DNA of 64,000 bases from Symsagittifera roscoffensis (GCF_963678635.1 NC_087070.1:26282007-26346006), one strand, 5' to 3'. Numbered from the stretch's first letter, positions 1 through 12,189 are shown. Notes: generated by a model from the letters alone, not told the origin. Translations and numbers: made by a program.

Positions 1-467
1 AGACTCTCAAGCGCGCGATAGTGAGGTGTGTCCGCAACTGACTCCGTAGGTCCCCCAAAGTAGAGTGACACCGTCGGGCTTGACTGCCCCTTCTTGACTA
101 ATTTTATCCTTGGTCGGCTGTCGCACTGCTCCCGACGCTGTTGAGGTGTTAGTAGATCCCGTTCCAATTGTTGCTTATCTAAATTGACGCCCGTAGACAA
201 ACGCTCAGCCGCAATAGATAGCTCCGTATTCGGAGGACGGCCAAAATGAAGCTCAAAAGGTGAAACCCCATTAACAGAATTTTTTGTAATCCGAATATCT
301 TCAATAATATTTCTAAGCGTATCTTGAACATTTGAAAAATCCGAGCTCAAACGCGAAGCGCCCAAACGACGCTTAATAGTTTGGATCGACCGTTCCACTA
401 GACCACAACCACGATGATCCCCCACCGGGCAGAAATATTGGGCAAAATTTTTATCTTTACAAAAGGC
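1..467 (-). pseudogene. gypsy integrase C-terminal part beyond a stop codon
   Basis: The integrase frame continues without further stops past the TAG at 468-470. It shows the third catalytic residue in the context CGLVERSIQTIK and then the typical GVSPFELHFGRPP block that follows the catalytic core in gypsy integrases. The fragment runs off the left window edge. The single stop between catalytic residues suggests a fairly young inactivation. Confidence 0.8.
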
Positions 468-1436
468 CTACACTAATTTGTTCTTAAAACCTGAATATTG
501 GTCAGTTTTGATAGATTTAGTAATACTATGCTGTTGAATATACGATTTAAGAAATTTATTAATCTTCCGTCTCCCCGTAGAACGTGTAATCATAGCCGAC
601 GGATATTTAGAGTAACGGTCAATCGCGACCAAGATATAAATACTGTTACCATTCGAATCGAGTAGAGTACCCGCATAATCGAGCTGAAACTCTTCATTAG
701 GGCCAGACAAAAGGGGTAAAGGCTTGGTAGAGTTAAATGAAGCGTTCGCTTTCAAATTCTTACCAAACTTCGTGCACTGGGGACAATCTTTACATAGCTG
801 GACAATATCTCGATGCATTCGAGGCCACCAAATGTTTTGCGCGGCGTCAACCATGGCGAACTGACCCGCATGCGACCTATGTAGTCGAGACAGTAACGGT
901 TTCCTTAGACACATGTGAATAGCGATCCTATTGTCCACGACAACACAGCCATCAACCACCGCTCCACAATGCCAAAAGGATTTTATATATGGGTCAATAC
1001 GACAAAATCCTTCATAGTCCCGGTTAATAAGTTCCCGTTTCATCAAGCATAGACTGGAATCTTCATCCGTAAGTTCCGACAGTACATCGGAATCCAGAAT
1101 GCCCACCAACACGGTTAACAATTTCTGGTCCTGAGCGACCACTGATGACTTCAAAATTTCTAGACTTTGAGCTGACTGAGTTTGACGATTCATTAATTTG
1201 GTTTTCCTGAGCCTTTTTGATCTGAAATTGGCCAGTATTCGGGCATATTGACCCCTCAACTCCGCACCACGTTGTAAAGTTGTCGACCTCCTTGAACGCA
1301 CTGCCCCCGCGCGAAACCGCGGCCGGGCACGATCCGACGAAAAACAATGTTGGTCGATTGGGAGAAACTGGTTGAGTAGTTGCTCAAAGCTGTCGTTTGC
1401 ATTATTAGCGTTAGGATCCATCACAGTCTGAAAATG
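468..1436 (-). pseudogene. gypsy integrase, N-terminal and core part
   Basis: The zinc-binding HHCC region is visible (LHRSHAGQ followed by CKDCPQC), then two of the three catalytic acidic residues (FQLDYAG and KTDQYSGF). An in-frame TAG at 468-470 interrupts the core. The open frame extends upstream to 1760, but its first ~110 residues are hydrophobic and unlike integrase. Likely part of the same polyprotein before decay. Confidence 0.85.
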
Positions 1437-1780
1437 AAAACTGCCCAATAATACGAGTACACAACAACAAAACCAATAAACTGAAACAAGGTCAAAAAGA
1501 CCCACGGACGATGATAATAACATGCTATTACTAACGACTGTTCTGATAATCCACACTGAAATCAAAATTGGCAGATAATTTGTAATCCATGCTGAGAAAG
1601 TGACAAAAACTTGCATGATCCAGCTCAATGCTGATTGGCTAGATTTTAAACCAGCAATATTAACGCCCTCCAGCGGAGAAGTGACAGTCGCATTGAATTG
1701 TTGTAATAAATCGGTAAGCCAATGGCAAAATTTCCGTCGTCCTCTACCGATTTTATGCATTTCGAACTAGCTGGAATATC
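1437..1780 (-). other. Unexplained ~340-bp segment between RNase H and integrase
   Basis: Read in the integrase frame this stretch gives a hydrophobic, possibly membrane-spanning segment followed by MDPNANNAND at the integrase side. It has no counterpart I know between RNase H and integrase. Two copies of a CGCCCTC-A-CGG motif (near 1670 and 1790) may mark the ends of a small insertion. Function unknown. Confidence 0.4.
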
Positions 1781-2746
1781 CTGAATTGTGACGCCCTCTA
1801 CCGACAAACTTCCAATATCATTAGATGAAATTAATGAATTACCCCGAACGGGACAAATGGCCCGAGGCTGACCAAAATCCAAAGACTCAATTAGATTAAT
1901 CGAATTAGATAAAACGAAATTTTGGCTGTTTTTCGAAATATCGGGTGATACCTCTGATAAAGAACAACCCCTAGCCCATTCATCCAGATAATCGCACGCA
2001 TCAAAGAATCGACTAATACACTTGACCACATATTGTTCATCAAAACTGCTTGGTCGTGGCGCTTCAAACGTTGGAAAACGAGACAAATAATCCACTATAC
2101 CCAATTTACATCCGGAAATGTGGAAAATATCGAAATCAAATGGCAATAATGTGTGAGCCCATCTGGTTAATCGAGATTGATGAGTTTCATTTCCTCTATT
2201 GGTTTTTAACACCGAAATAATCGCTTTATGGTCCGTTAGAACCACAAAATGATTACCCAACAAATAATTACGAAAGTGCTCACATGACCACACAATTGCT
2301 AGAAGCTCCAACTCATTAGTGCTATACTTCTTTTCCTGGTCATTGAGAAAACGTGACGCAAATGCAATAGGAACCCAAACATCATTTTCTATCTCCTGTT
2401 CTAACGCAGCACCCAAACCACTATGACTAGCGTCACACTTTACTCGCGAATTCCGACCTTGGTCATAATGATACATCTTTGTGATATTCGCTATCAATTG
2501 CAAAATAATCCTGAAGGCAGTTTGTTGGCACTCCCCCCACACAAACTTGCTTTTATTACTTGCTTTCAAGGAAGGGCGTAACTGGTCCGAATGGACCTGA
2601 AGGTTCGGCAAAAATTGTTGGAAATGGTTGAGTATGCCCATGAAAGAACGAAGTTGCTTGAGCGACTTAGGAGGCGCCAGAGCTAACACTGCATCGATTT
2701 TAGAACGTTTCGGCCTAAGGCCTTCTGAATCAATGTCGTAACCCAA
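1646..2746 (-). pseudogene. gypsy reverse transcriptase C-terminus and RNase H
   Basis: It begins in the reverse transcriptase connection (LRSFMGILNHFQQFLPN) and carries RNase H with its acidic residues in context: KCDASHSGLGAALEQ, TNELELLAIVWSCEHF and VLTDHKAI. After about 1800 the reading frame overlaps another frame, and the sequence between RNase H and integrase is not recognisable as either domain. Confidence 0.85.
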
Positions 2747-3168
2747 CCAAGATAATTCAGAGCGAAACCTTCTTCATCCAAACGAGATATCACCTTGTCT
2801 ACAAGAATATTGTGATCCCTGATTGAACCTTTCGAAACTATCAAAATATCGTCCAAGAAACAGAAAACTCCCGATAAACCCTGGAGGGTATTGTCCATTG
2901 CTTTTTGGAATTCTTTTGGCATGTACGTTAACCCATAAAACCCAGTTTTAAACCGATACGTGCCAGTTTGTTCTCCACAGACGATATTAAAGTTGCAATG
3001 ACGACTGACTTCATCACTGAGTGGAATCTGACTGAATGCATATTTCAAGTCTAGGGACGTAAACCAAACATCACCTAATTTATCCGATGTGATTATCTGG
3101 GCTGCCGAGTCCAACAGTTCCAACAAATTCGGCATCTGATATTGGTTCTTATGAATTTGATCATTCAT
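2683..3168 (-). pseudogene. gypsy reverse transcriptase palm fragment
   Basis: This frame carries the central reverse transcriptase motifs: SLDLKYAFSQIPL, GLTYMPKEFQKAMD and the catalytic FLDD box (near 2850). It continues the frame ending at 3165 after a one-base shift and loses frame again near 2750, where the next fragment resumes within the same domain. Both shifts interrupt conserved blocks, so they are damage rather than programmed frameshifting, which in this group normally lies between gag and pol. Confidence 0.85.
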
Positions 3169-5088
3169 GGGTTTGCATCCATAGCTAATTTCACGGAACC
3201 ATCCTTCTTAGCCGTAATTACAATCGGAAAAATAAAATGTTCGCTTGTACATTTATTAAGTTTGACCACGTGGCCTTCTTGAATTAACTTCTGAATTTCC
3301 AGGCCAACTTTATCTTGTATATGCACTGGAACCCGCCTTCCTTTCTCCTGAATCGGAACAAGTGGAGACTTGAATGTAGAGAATACTTTATGATTTTTAG
3401 CTCTACCTACTCTGGAGAATACACGATGAAACTTCTGATGGAAATGTGTTTTCCAAGACTCCGACGTCACATTCCGGTTTGACGGGGACACTTCACCCAC
3501 CAAACACCGTTCTGGTCTAACTTGCGTTGTTCTCACCCCCAATTGGGGCTGCAAGTCCAAACCTAATAAATATCGTGTGCGATTTTCCGAAATGAGGAAT
3601 TTTGCAGACTTGACATGCCAGCCCAAAGATGACACATCCAGAATCAATGTACCCATCAGATCAATTCTTTTGCTATTGTAATCAACATATACCGTGTCGA
3701 TTGGACGTTCCTGAATACTAAAGACTTTGGCTGATGGGACAGTTTTCACGATATAGTCTGCTGTTTTCTTTCTCACGGAAGAAGCAGGGCTTCCAGTATC
3801 CACCGTTGCTTTGAAGAACGTCTTCCCACAACGCAGTGTTATCTGGATAGAACGTAACTTGCCCGTGGCAGCATTGACCACCTCCAACTTCCTCACTGAC
3901 GCAATGGGACGGCTTGGTTCTTCTGCCGCCACTGACAAAACAGCAAATTCCGACTCACTATCAGATGTGATGAAATTACAATTCTCTTCCACCGTCTCAT
4001 CTGACTCAGCTTCCACATTCGCTACGTTTTTGGAATTACAGCACTTTGCGAAGTGACCCTTCTTACTACAATTCCTACAAGTCACATTTCTAGCTGGACA
4101 ACTTTGCTTGTGATTTGCTGAAAACCTGTTACCACAAAAATAACATAATTTCGCTTTCTCGTTGGTCCCCTTTGACTTATTATTCTGAGCCCGACTGATT
4201 CTATCAGACAGTTTCTTCCCTAGGACAGAGAAGGTGGGTTCCTGTTTTATGCGAGTGTTCTGACCCGAAGTGACTCCTGACTGGGAAAAACTGCCCATCG
4301 AAGCCGAACTCCCAAGTTGCTTTTGCAAATCAGTGGCGGTTTGTGACCCTTTTTCCTGCAGTAACGCTAACTTCAGCGTCTCTTCTGGAGTGGTACCTGG
4401 GCGAATACACAATTCTCTCTGAATATCTTTATATCTCATCTTGGCAATGAAAATATCTCGTACGATTTCTTTTTCCTGATCAATTGTCCAACCACACAGG
4501 GCGGCTTGGCCCGTCAATCGCAGATAAAATGCTTCCAAACTTTCTCGATCGGAATGTACGGCGTTGTACATTTGCAGTCGTTCAATAATGTAATTTTTCT
4601 CCTTCTTGAAAAGGAGTACACAAAATTCGTGAATTTCCTGAAATGATATTGCACTGAGATCCGCATGTGGATAACTTTGGAGGAACCTTTTCCTCCCTTC
4701 TGAGCCAAGCGAAAAGAATAAACGAGATTTAATTCGTTGCTCAACTTCATAGTAGAACACTCCTGGTGCTACACTGGGACCTTTCGCCCGGCGTTCTTCA
4801 TTCATTTCCGCCACTCTACGTACGGCTGCATCGTTTCGTGCAATACGATCCGCAATTGCTGCCACATTTTCATCCACCCCCACAGCTTCTGGTTTTGGGA
4901 CAGGATCATCGTGTACCACACCCGGAGGTTTCAATAGTTCACGTGGATCACACCTTTCTCTCAGGGTGATTGCTAAGTTGAATTGGCCTATCCAAGAATC
5001 CCAGCTACTGGGTGGATCCGCTGTTGGTTTATGCCAGAATACGAGTACACCTAACAGGTCAGTCCGATCCTCCGATATATATAGATAA
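3165..5088 (-). pseudogene. gypsy gag, protease and start of reverse transcriptase
   Basis: The frame is open from a TGA near 5089 down to 3165 but has no ATG at its upstream end, so the gag start is lost or lies elsewhere. It contains a gag-like N-terminal region; two cysteine knuckles at about 4040-4140, the second a canonical CX2CX4HX4C (CRNCSKKGHFAKCC); a protease active site DTGS near 3795; and the first reverse transcriptase motif (AKKDGS) near 3200. The frame ends in a TGA where the next overlapping frame takes over, indicating a one-base frameshift inside the reverse transcriptase. Confidence 0.85.
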
Positions 5089-5267
5089 TGTCATGACAGA
5101 ATTCTAGAGTTCAACTTAAATCTTTCATAAATTGAGACAGAGTGAGTGAGAGCACTTGATGATGAATAGAGAATGGATTGACAGGTCGGTAGCGACCTTG
5201 ATAGCAAATAGGCGAGTTTAGCACGAATAACTAGCACAGAAAGTAATACAATAATGACGTCATAACA
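5032..5267 (-). repeat. Candidate 5' LTR of the gypsy element
   Basis: On the minus strand this segment starts TGTTATGACGTCA and ends TTCTGGCA, giving TG...CA ends, with a TATATATA stretch about 50 bp before the end that could be the transcription start region. The palindrome TGACGTCA resembles a CRE site. The partner LTR is outside the window, so this cannot be verified here. Confidence 0.35.
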
Positions 5268-5270
5268 ATA

Positions 5271-6719
5271 CTGTTAAACTACGCCACACCACACCCAGCA
5301 TCCATAAAGTTTTAGTGATATAGCTGCTATGAGAACTACACAAATAGAAATGCTAGGAAGACTAGGAATTACCAACGTACCAAGTGAAAACCCAGTTTGG
5401 TTCAATCTTTTTATCCTAATGAAGATTCTACCCTGCATTACCCAGCAAATCAATTATATGTAGAACTAGATGTTGATATCGCTCACTTGCATATCAACAT
5501 ATCGCGCACAAGTGCCCAAGTTAAGGCAGGAAAATGAATGGCTATTTTTGTAGAGCTGAATTTTCGACAAAGTGTAATGCAAAAAAAATTATTCGAGCCA
5601 ACTTCTACAGAATATAAAAACTCTGCGTTCGGTAAAACGATGGAGTCGAACTGTAACAGAAGAAAGCAAAGCTTTGTTCGTAATGAAAACAATCTATTGC
5701 AGAAATTCTGCGAAGTTCAGTGAAATCATTCAAGATAATTGGCAAAAATTTTACTACCGTCACGGGAAATCCTACTTCAATGCATTGGGTAAAAACCAAA
5801 ATTGTTGGTACGATGATTTTGCATCTCGCAGCTTGAAGATTCATATTTGTTTTTCACTCTGAAAAAAGGAGACCCAATCTAAACTTCGAGCTGCTCGGCT
5901 GCGATACAGGCATATCTATATACAGAATTAAAATTATGAATATGCATGACGCTCTCAAAAAGCTGACGGTTTGATTTTTTAAGCTATCCAAAAACTCAAA
6001 TACTTTACAATGAGGATAATGCTTAAGTTGTGTTTCGTCTTAGGATGAACTGGGTGAGAAATTGATTGCAAAGTTTGTGGGACTGAAACTAAAATTATCA
6101 AGTCTTTTAGAATCAACTTGGTTTTTACTGCTTAAGTAACTTTAAGAAACCTATACATTCATTATTTTTATTATTAAATGAAATTTAAAAGAATGGCAGT
6201 GAAAAACAAGTCTCTTTTTTTCATTTAGCAAATATCCGTGACTTTTTGAAAAACTAGTCTTCTTGAAACAAAACTCGTGGCAGTTGAGGATTCGTTACTA
6301 TTCAACTTTTGAAAGAAACAATTTGCATCGATTGTCTAGAAGAAATCTTTGAAATGTTGCGTAGGAGGAACTGTAGCATTCTGAAACTTGTCACGTTTTA
6401 TGAGTTTTATCTCAACAATAATCCCAACATGATTTCCTGGATGAGCAGAAGTCTTTTTGAGAAAAAAAAAATATTTTCAAATCTAGCTTCAACTCTTCTG
6501 AACACTTTAAAGATATCGAGCTTTTCTGAGTGAAATAACATATTTTGAACCTTACTTACAAAAACCCATGACATTATTGAGTTTAAAGGCAGTTTCGCCA
6601 GTCAGTTCGGAGCTTTGCTCCATATGATTAACCGACCGGCTATTTGATAGCTTTTTTGGTACCTATTAGTACAAAAATACGTACTAAATTTTTGCAGTCA
6701 AGGAGTTTAGTTTATTTTT
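5271..6719. other. Non-coding stretch, no gene recognised
   Basis: Short open frames here (for example 5538-5723 and 6309-6533) have no ATG context, domain or composition that supports coding. The only structure seen is a small hairpin GGAGCTTTGCTCC at 6609-6621, similar in style to the 3' hairpins of nearby repeats. Confidence 0.5.
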
Positions 6720-7252
6720 GTTCCGATTTTCGATACGAAAGTAACGGAACATTTGTGCTCGGGGTGGGTTTTTTTTCTTCAGACAAATTTCGACTTTTTG
6801 ACTAGCCATTTTTGACGGATTTTTTTAATATCATTCGAAAGGTATTGTTGTCCTGAGCTCAAATTTGGAAAGATATTTCACCTGTGATTATTTTTCATAA
6901 AGTTATGGGGGTTTAAAGGTGCCATTTTGGCCAATTTGGAACAATTAACGCGCGATAAATTTCGCGCTATTAACGCGTAGCGAGATTTAATCCGTCTTAG
7001 ACATCGTTCAAAATTAGTTTAACGAAGCTTATTTGCCATAAATGGTTTGTAACAAGTAGCGAAATCTATCCTTTTGTACTTTATATGGCGTGTGGGGTGA
7101 TGATTTTCATTAAAAGTTTCAAATTTTTCTTACAACTTTTTTTTAAATTTTTTTTCTTTTTTATACATTTATTTTTTAATGTTATTACTGCTCCATAAAC
7201 TTAAATAGGCAGTCGGAACATTCAGGGCTTTGCCCTAATACGAGCAGTCTTG
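6720..7252 (+). mobile_element. Helentron-like non-autonomous element, array copy 1
   Basis: It starts GTTCCGA with a 5' hairpin (TTTCG-ATA-CGAAA core) and ends with an inverted copy of the start (AGTCGGAAC, 7211-7219), then a G-C stem-loop region, then CAGTCTTG. The inverted copy lies 33 bp inside the 3' end rather than at it. This asymmetry is the layout of Helitron2/Helentron relatives. It has no coding capacity. It is the long form, carrying an internal block that copies 2 and 3 lack. Confidence 0.7.
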
Positions 7253-7254
7253 TT

Positions 7255-7740
7255 GTTCCGACTTTCGATACGAAAGTAACGGAATATTTGTGCTCGGGTG
7301 GTTTTTTTTCTTCGGACAAATTTCGACTTTTTAACTAGCCATTTTTGACAACGTTTTTCGTAACGTTTTTCGTACGTTTTTCGTAAAGTTATGAGGGTTT
7401 AAAATTTGCCATTTTGACCAATTTGGGACAATTAACGCGCGATATATTTCGCACTATTAACGCGTAAACGGAGAGTTAATCCGTCTTAGACATCGTTCCA
7501 AATTGGTTTAACGAAGCTTATTTGCCATAAATGGTTTGTAACAAGTAAGGAAATCTATCCTTTTGTACTTTTTATGGCGTGTGGGGTGATGATTTTCATT
7601 AAAAATTTCAAATTTTTTTACAATTTTTTTTTCATTTTTTTTTCTTTTTTATACATTTATTTTTAAATGTTATTACTGCTCCATAAACCTAAATAGGCAG
7701 TCGGAACATTCAGGGCTTCGCCCTGATACGAGCAGTCTTG
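7255..7740 (+). mobile_element. Helentron-like element, array copy 2
   Basis: Same 5' GTTCCGACTTTCG and same 3' CAGGGCTTCGCCCTG hairpin and CAGTCTTG end as copy 1, separated from its neighbours by exactly TT on each side. About 50 bp shorter because the block around TCATTCGAAAGGTATTG is replaced by a short run of ACGTTTTTCGTA repeats. Confidence 0.7.
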
Positions 7741-7742
7741 TT

Positions 7743-8230
7743 GTTCCGACTTTCGATACGAAAGTAACGGAATATTTGTGCTCGGGTGGGTTTTTTTTTC
7801 TCCAGACAAATTTCGACTTTTTAACTAGCCATTTTTGACAACGTTTTTCGTAACGTTTTTCGTACGTTTTTCGTAAAGTTATGAGGTTTTAAAATTTGCC
7901 ATTTTGACCAATTTGGGACAATTAACGCGCGATATATTTCGCACTATTAACGCGTAAGCGGAGAGTTAATCCGTCTTAGACATCGTTCCAAATTGGTTTA
8001 ACGAAGCTTATTTGCCATAAATGGTTTGTAACAAGTAAGTAAATCTATCCTTTTGTACTTTTTACGGCGTGTGGGGTGATGATTTTCATTAAAAATTTCA
8101 AATTTTTTTTACAATTTTTTTTTCTTTTTTTTTCTTTGTTATACATTTATTTTTAAATGTTATTACTGCTCTATAAACCTAAACAGGCAGTCGGAACATT
8201 AAGGGCTTCGCCCTGATACGAGCATTCTTG
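7743..8230 (+). mobile_element. Helentron-like element, array copy 3
   Basis: Almost identical to copy 2, including the same internal replacement, so copies 2 and 3 arose from each other by local tandem amplification. The 3' end reads CATTCTTG, a single change from CAGTCTTG. Confidence 0.7.
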
Positions 8231-8232
8231 TT

Positions 8233-8772
8233 GTTCCGACTTTCGATACGAAAGTAACGGAATATTTGTGCTCGGGTGGGTTTTTTTTTTCTTCAGACAA
8301 ATTTCGACTATTTAGCTAGCCATTTTTGATGAAATTGTTTCATATCATTCGAAAGGTATTGTTGTCTTGAGCTCAAATTTGAAAAGATTTTTCACCTGCG
8401 AACGTTTTTCGTAAAGTTATAAAGGTTTAAAATTTGCCATTTTGACCAATTTGGGACAATTAACGCGCTATGTTTCGCGCTATTAACGCGTAAGCGGAGA
8501 GTTAATCCGTCTTATACATCGTTCCAAATTGGTTAAAAGAAGGTTTTTTGCCATAAATGGTTTATCACAAGGAGCTAAATCAATCCTATTGTACTTTATA
8601 TGGCGTGTGGGGGGATAATTTTCATGGAAACATTTTCAAATTTTAGAAAAAAAAGTTTTTCATTTTATTTTGTTTCACTTAATTCTTGTATGTTGTTCAT
8701 GTTATTACTGCTCCATAAACGTTAAGAGGCAGTCGGAACTCTCAGGGCTTCGCCCTGATACGAGCAGTCTTG
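8233..8772 (+). mobile_element. Helentron-like element, array copy 4
   Basis: Long form like copy 1, with the internal block restored and more diverged than copies 2 and 3. It ends CAGTCTTG followed by TTTT, matching the T flank expected after insertion between two Ts. Confidence 0.7.
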
Positions 8773-9779
8773 TTTTGTTTATATTCTGTTAAAGTACGTT
8801 AGATGCTAAACTACACAAACATCCTTAAGCTTCTCTTTTTCAATTTGCTACTAATCATTTCGTGTTTTGCAGCGTTGCATTGTCTTTTTTTACAGCAAAA
8901 GTACAGAGCTGATTAAAATTATTCAGACAAAACGAACAAAGCTTGAAAACTCAAACATTTTTTTCTAAAATTGGGTTCTGGTGGCTGACAAGCGTTTTCC
9001 AAAAAATAGTGGCTGCAAAAATTAGTTTTTTGTGCATAATTTAGTCCTGGAAACACAAAGTTGTGCTTTTTTCCGTCTCTCTGGATAACTTTTTTTTCTT
9101 CAAAACGCATAAAATGATTATTTGTTTTGTATGATATGTTTTTGTTGCCTTGATCAATGATGCATGAGTGATAAAAAAGGTTTAAAGTTTGAAAATTTGA
9201 TTGTATCATTTCTGTGAGACAAATCTAAGGCAATTCAGGCCCTATTCAAAAATGCAAGACGGTCAAACCTCACCACTCTACTTTTGAGCAACTTTGAGAG
9301 ACTTGAGAATTTTAATTTAGAAATAAAAATCAAATTTTTCGGTTCATAGGAAAATGCTAGTCATATACGAAAAATCACTAACCATAGACTTCCCATGCAA
9401 TTTTCATTACTTATGGAACTGCATGAAAAGTGTATGATTAGCATTTTTCAATATATGAAAATTGTATGATTATCATTTTTGGTCAACCCGGGATTGTACG
9501 GTTGATCCTATATTTTTTGCTGTTTTACTTAGAATTTTTGTTTCTTGATTGATCGGTCTCAGACAAAGTGCCCTATTGTGGCGCTATCTTTGTAGGGTCA
9601 TAATGCTTCATGGTTCATGCATGAATTTTTGACGCAAATAAGCTTGCCCTCATATGGCGAAAGGGAAGGTTGTTTTTTCTTCCGCTCGGGTTTTATAAAC
9701 AGATTGCGACCGAAATTGAATTGCGGTAAACTTCGTTGAGTTATTTGATTGGCTCGCACTTGTTTTCATTTTTTTTATT
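8773..9779. other. Non-coding stretch with a foldback-like repeat at 9350-9490
   Basis: No gene recognised. At 9350-9490 the sequences AAATGCTAGTCATATA and TATGATTAGCATTTTTC are inverted relatives around an AT-rich centre, ending near CAACCCGGG. The ending matches a hairpin element at 60312-60442, so this may be a diverged member. Confidence 0.45.
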
Positions 9780-9861
9780 TCATTGAATTTTTTAATGTTA
9801 TTACTGCTTCTTTAAAGGCAGTCGTAACATTCAGGGCTTCGCCTTGATGCGAGAAGTCTTG
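9780..9861 (+). mobile_element. Isolated 3' end of a Helentron-like element
   Basis: The last 80 bp match the 3' ends of the 6720-8772 array: TTATTACTGCT, AGGCAGTCGTAAC, a CAGGGCTTCGCCTTG hairpin with one mismatch, and an AAGTCTTG terminus followed by TTT. The sequence upstream differs, so it is a truncated or variant copy. Confidence 0.6.
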
Positions 9862-10860
9862 TTTCTTTTCTTTTGGAATTTTTAGCTTGAATTCTTTAAA
9901 ATTTAAAATTAAATATGGTAAAATTTGCAAAATTTTCAGTTTCGTCATTCAGAGGGCAAATAAAAATAATAAACTAGAGGCAAGAAGCAGTAACGATCGC
10001 TCAGACTCCGACAGAGTTAGCATAGAAACGAAACAAAAATAGCGCATTTCTTTAACAAGAACCACTTAAGAATCTTCATAGCCAGTACATGAAAATCACC
10101 AAAGCTTTAAAGGACGCCCACTTTATTTACATGTCTACAGCGTCTAAGATTAACACCAATGTTGCTGCTCATTTATACACAAAGGACAGAGATACAGTTG
10201 CATAACAGCTTGAAATCAATTGGAATAAAACGCAAGACCATGGCTCAAACTCTAAGAAATAGATTTATACGAGATCATGCGAACGGGAAAAAGGCTAGAT
10301 ATCGGTTACAAGATATTTGCTCTTGAAGAAGTAAATTATAGTTTCAATTAAAAATTTAAGAAACTGCTAAGGATGTCACAGAGGCGTTTGAACTCAGAGG
10401 CAAAGCAGAGCTTGGCATCATTTCCGATACAACTCAAACATAAAAAAAACGTAATTGAAAGAAAATAAAAAACGCCGAAAAAAATTAGTGAACCAAAATT
10501 TTCGTTTGTCTCGATAAAAGATAACTGTTGATATTTGTGAATTTGTTATACTGATGCAGGAGATGGGTTATTTCAAAAATTGGCATTAGCACAAAACCTT
10601 AGTTGTTTCTCTACTTAAAATAAGTGAGAAGAAGGAAAACTGGAAGCTTGAATCTTTTGAAAGACATTTCTTTTTCTTTTCACTTTCGTCGTTTGTGTAG
10701 GAACAATTCTGCAACCGTTTCTATTGATTGAACCCTTCATCTCAGGTTTGATAGGGTTGTTTCTAAGGAAAAACAAAACTTTTCTTAAAAACGGCCAGAA
10801 GTTCAAAAAGTCATACAAAACTTTTTCTACAAAATTCAGGTCGGGTTGCTAAATAAAAAA
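9862..10860. other. Non-coding stretch, no gene recognised
   Basis: I see no open frame with coding character, no RNA gene and no clear repeat boundary in this segment. Confidence 0.4.
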
Positions 10861-10869
10861 AGATTCCCC

Positions 10870-11600
10870 AAAAGCGGATTTCTCGATTCAAAATTTAAGC
10901 TAAGAATTGGCAGAGTAGTTTTCGAGAAAAATCAAAAATATTCCAAGAAACATTCAGAAGTATAAAAAACTGACATTTGCGAGGATCATACTTTTTTGTA
11001 TTAAACGTTTTGAGCGAAGACCTTCATTTAAAAAAATCACACATGTTGATTCAATTGAATGCAAAAATTCAAAATGATGAAGGCAGTTTCCGAGAAAAGT
11101 ATAATAGTTTCAGAAAACGGTAGAAAAAAAATTTGATTTTCCGATTGCCATAACTTTTGTGTTAAGAAAATTGGACCGATTCAATTATGGAGGAAAGCTT
11201 CCTACGAACATATTCGTTTGAAGTCGGGTCCAGATTTGGGAGGCTAGTTTATGAGAAAAATCAAAAAATCAGAAAGTGGTTAAAAAATTAAATATTTGAC
11301 AATTAGAGGGTCATAATTATTTGTGCAAAACATTATTGGGCGTAGCCGCTTATGCAAAAGCTTCCCGCAACCCGCTATAGCCATTAAACAAAAAGTTTCA
11401 GAATTGGGATGCTAATTTTTGAGAAAAAGAAAAAAAAATGACAATTTGGTAAAATATTCTTCTCGTAGACTTTTTGGAAGGCTTTAGAAAAATAAAAAAG
11501 ACTAGAAGATTATGCAAGCACAAAGAGTAGTTGGCGGTTTTTATTTTGATACCCATTTTAAAAACCGGTTGAGTAGGTTTTTGAGAGTTTTTTTTTCATA
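10870..11600 (+). repeat. Degenerate tandem repeat, period about 150 bp
   Basis: The phrase 'aattggga-gctagttttcgagaaaaatcaaaaa' (with variation) recurs near 10910, 11085, 11235 and 11400, each followed by 'ttgac...ggtcataactttttgtg'. The same family recurs at 62290-63150 in an MDH1B intron and as two units at 14640-15240. Not coding. Confidence 0.55.
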
Positions 11601-12189
11601 ATAAATGATTTTATCAAACAAGATTTATAGTTCAACATGCCAAGCAAAATAATTGCAAAATGAGATCGCGATTAAATCACTTTGAGCATGATCGATTTCA
11701 AATACTTTTTCCAAATAAAAACACTTAGTAAGCTTAAGTGTTTCTGTTCGTTCGATGGTAGTTATTAAAATTCTTACATTCTGCAGTTTGGCGGCGCTGT
11801 TTTGGATAAATGCTCATTAATTTGATGCATAAAACTTCTAAACTGGTACAAGCTAACCGCCGCACTTCAGAAATAAATTCAAAACTATCATCTGTGATTG
11901 ATGAGATTTAATAACCCTTGGAACACCGTTGGAAATCTCAATGAACTTAAAAAAAATTAACCCATCAGTTTTTAGGAAATACTTCAATTTGTTTTTTGAT
12001 AGAAAAAACACCTTAGGGTCGTAATTACAAGAACAGCTGTTTGCCCACCACCGTTTTCAATAAAACTACCAATTAAAACAATTGAATCATAATTTTTTAT
12101 CAGCCGACCAACCTGCATATGGCAAACAGAAGCAGAAAACGCAATCCAGTAGCTCATATGAGGCAAAAACCAAATATAACAAGGGAAAA

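Larger units (their letters stand above)
1..5270 (-). mobile_element. Decayed Ty3/gypsy LTR retrotransposon, truncated by the left window edge
   Basis: Read on the minus strand, the domain order is gag with two zinc knuckles, aspartic protease, reverse transcriptase, RNase H, integrase, which is the Ty3/gypsy order. The coding region is broken by at least two frameshifts (near 3168 and near 2750), a frame change around 1650-1780 and an in-frame TAG in the integrase (468-470), so this copy cannot make a full polyprotein. The 3' LTR would lie left of the window. A possible 5' LTR is listed separately. The strand assignment and domain order are certain; the outer limit near 5270 is inferred. Confidence 0.9.

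Noticed and set aside
1452..5052. A shared 13-mer GTGTACTCGTATT near 1452 and 5040 as possible LTR copies
   Set aside because: Similarity does not extend beyond about 15 bases on either side, so it is not evidence for paired LTRs.
6720..8772. CRISPR array
   Set aside because: Units of about 490-540 bp joined by TT are transposon copies; there are no short repeats with unique spacers.
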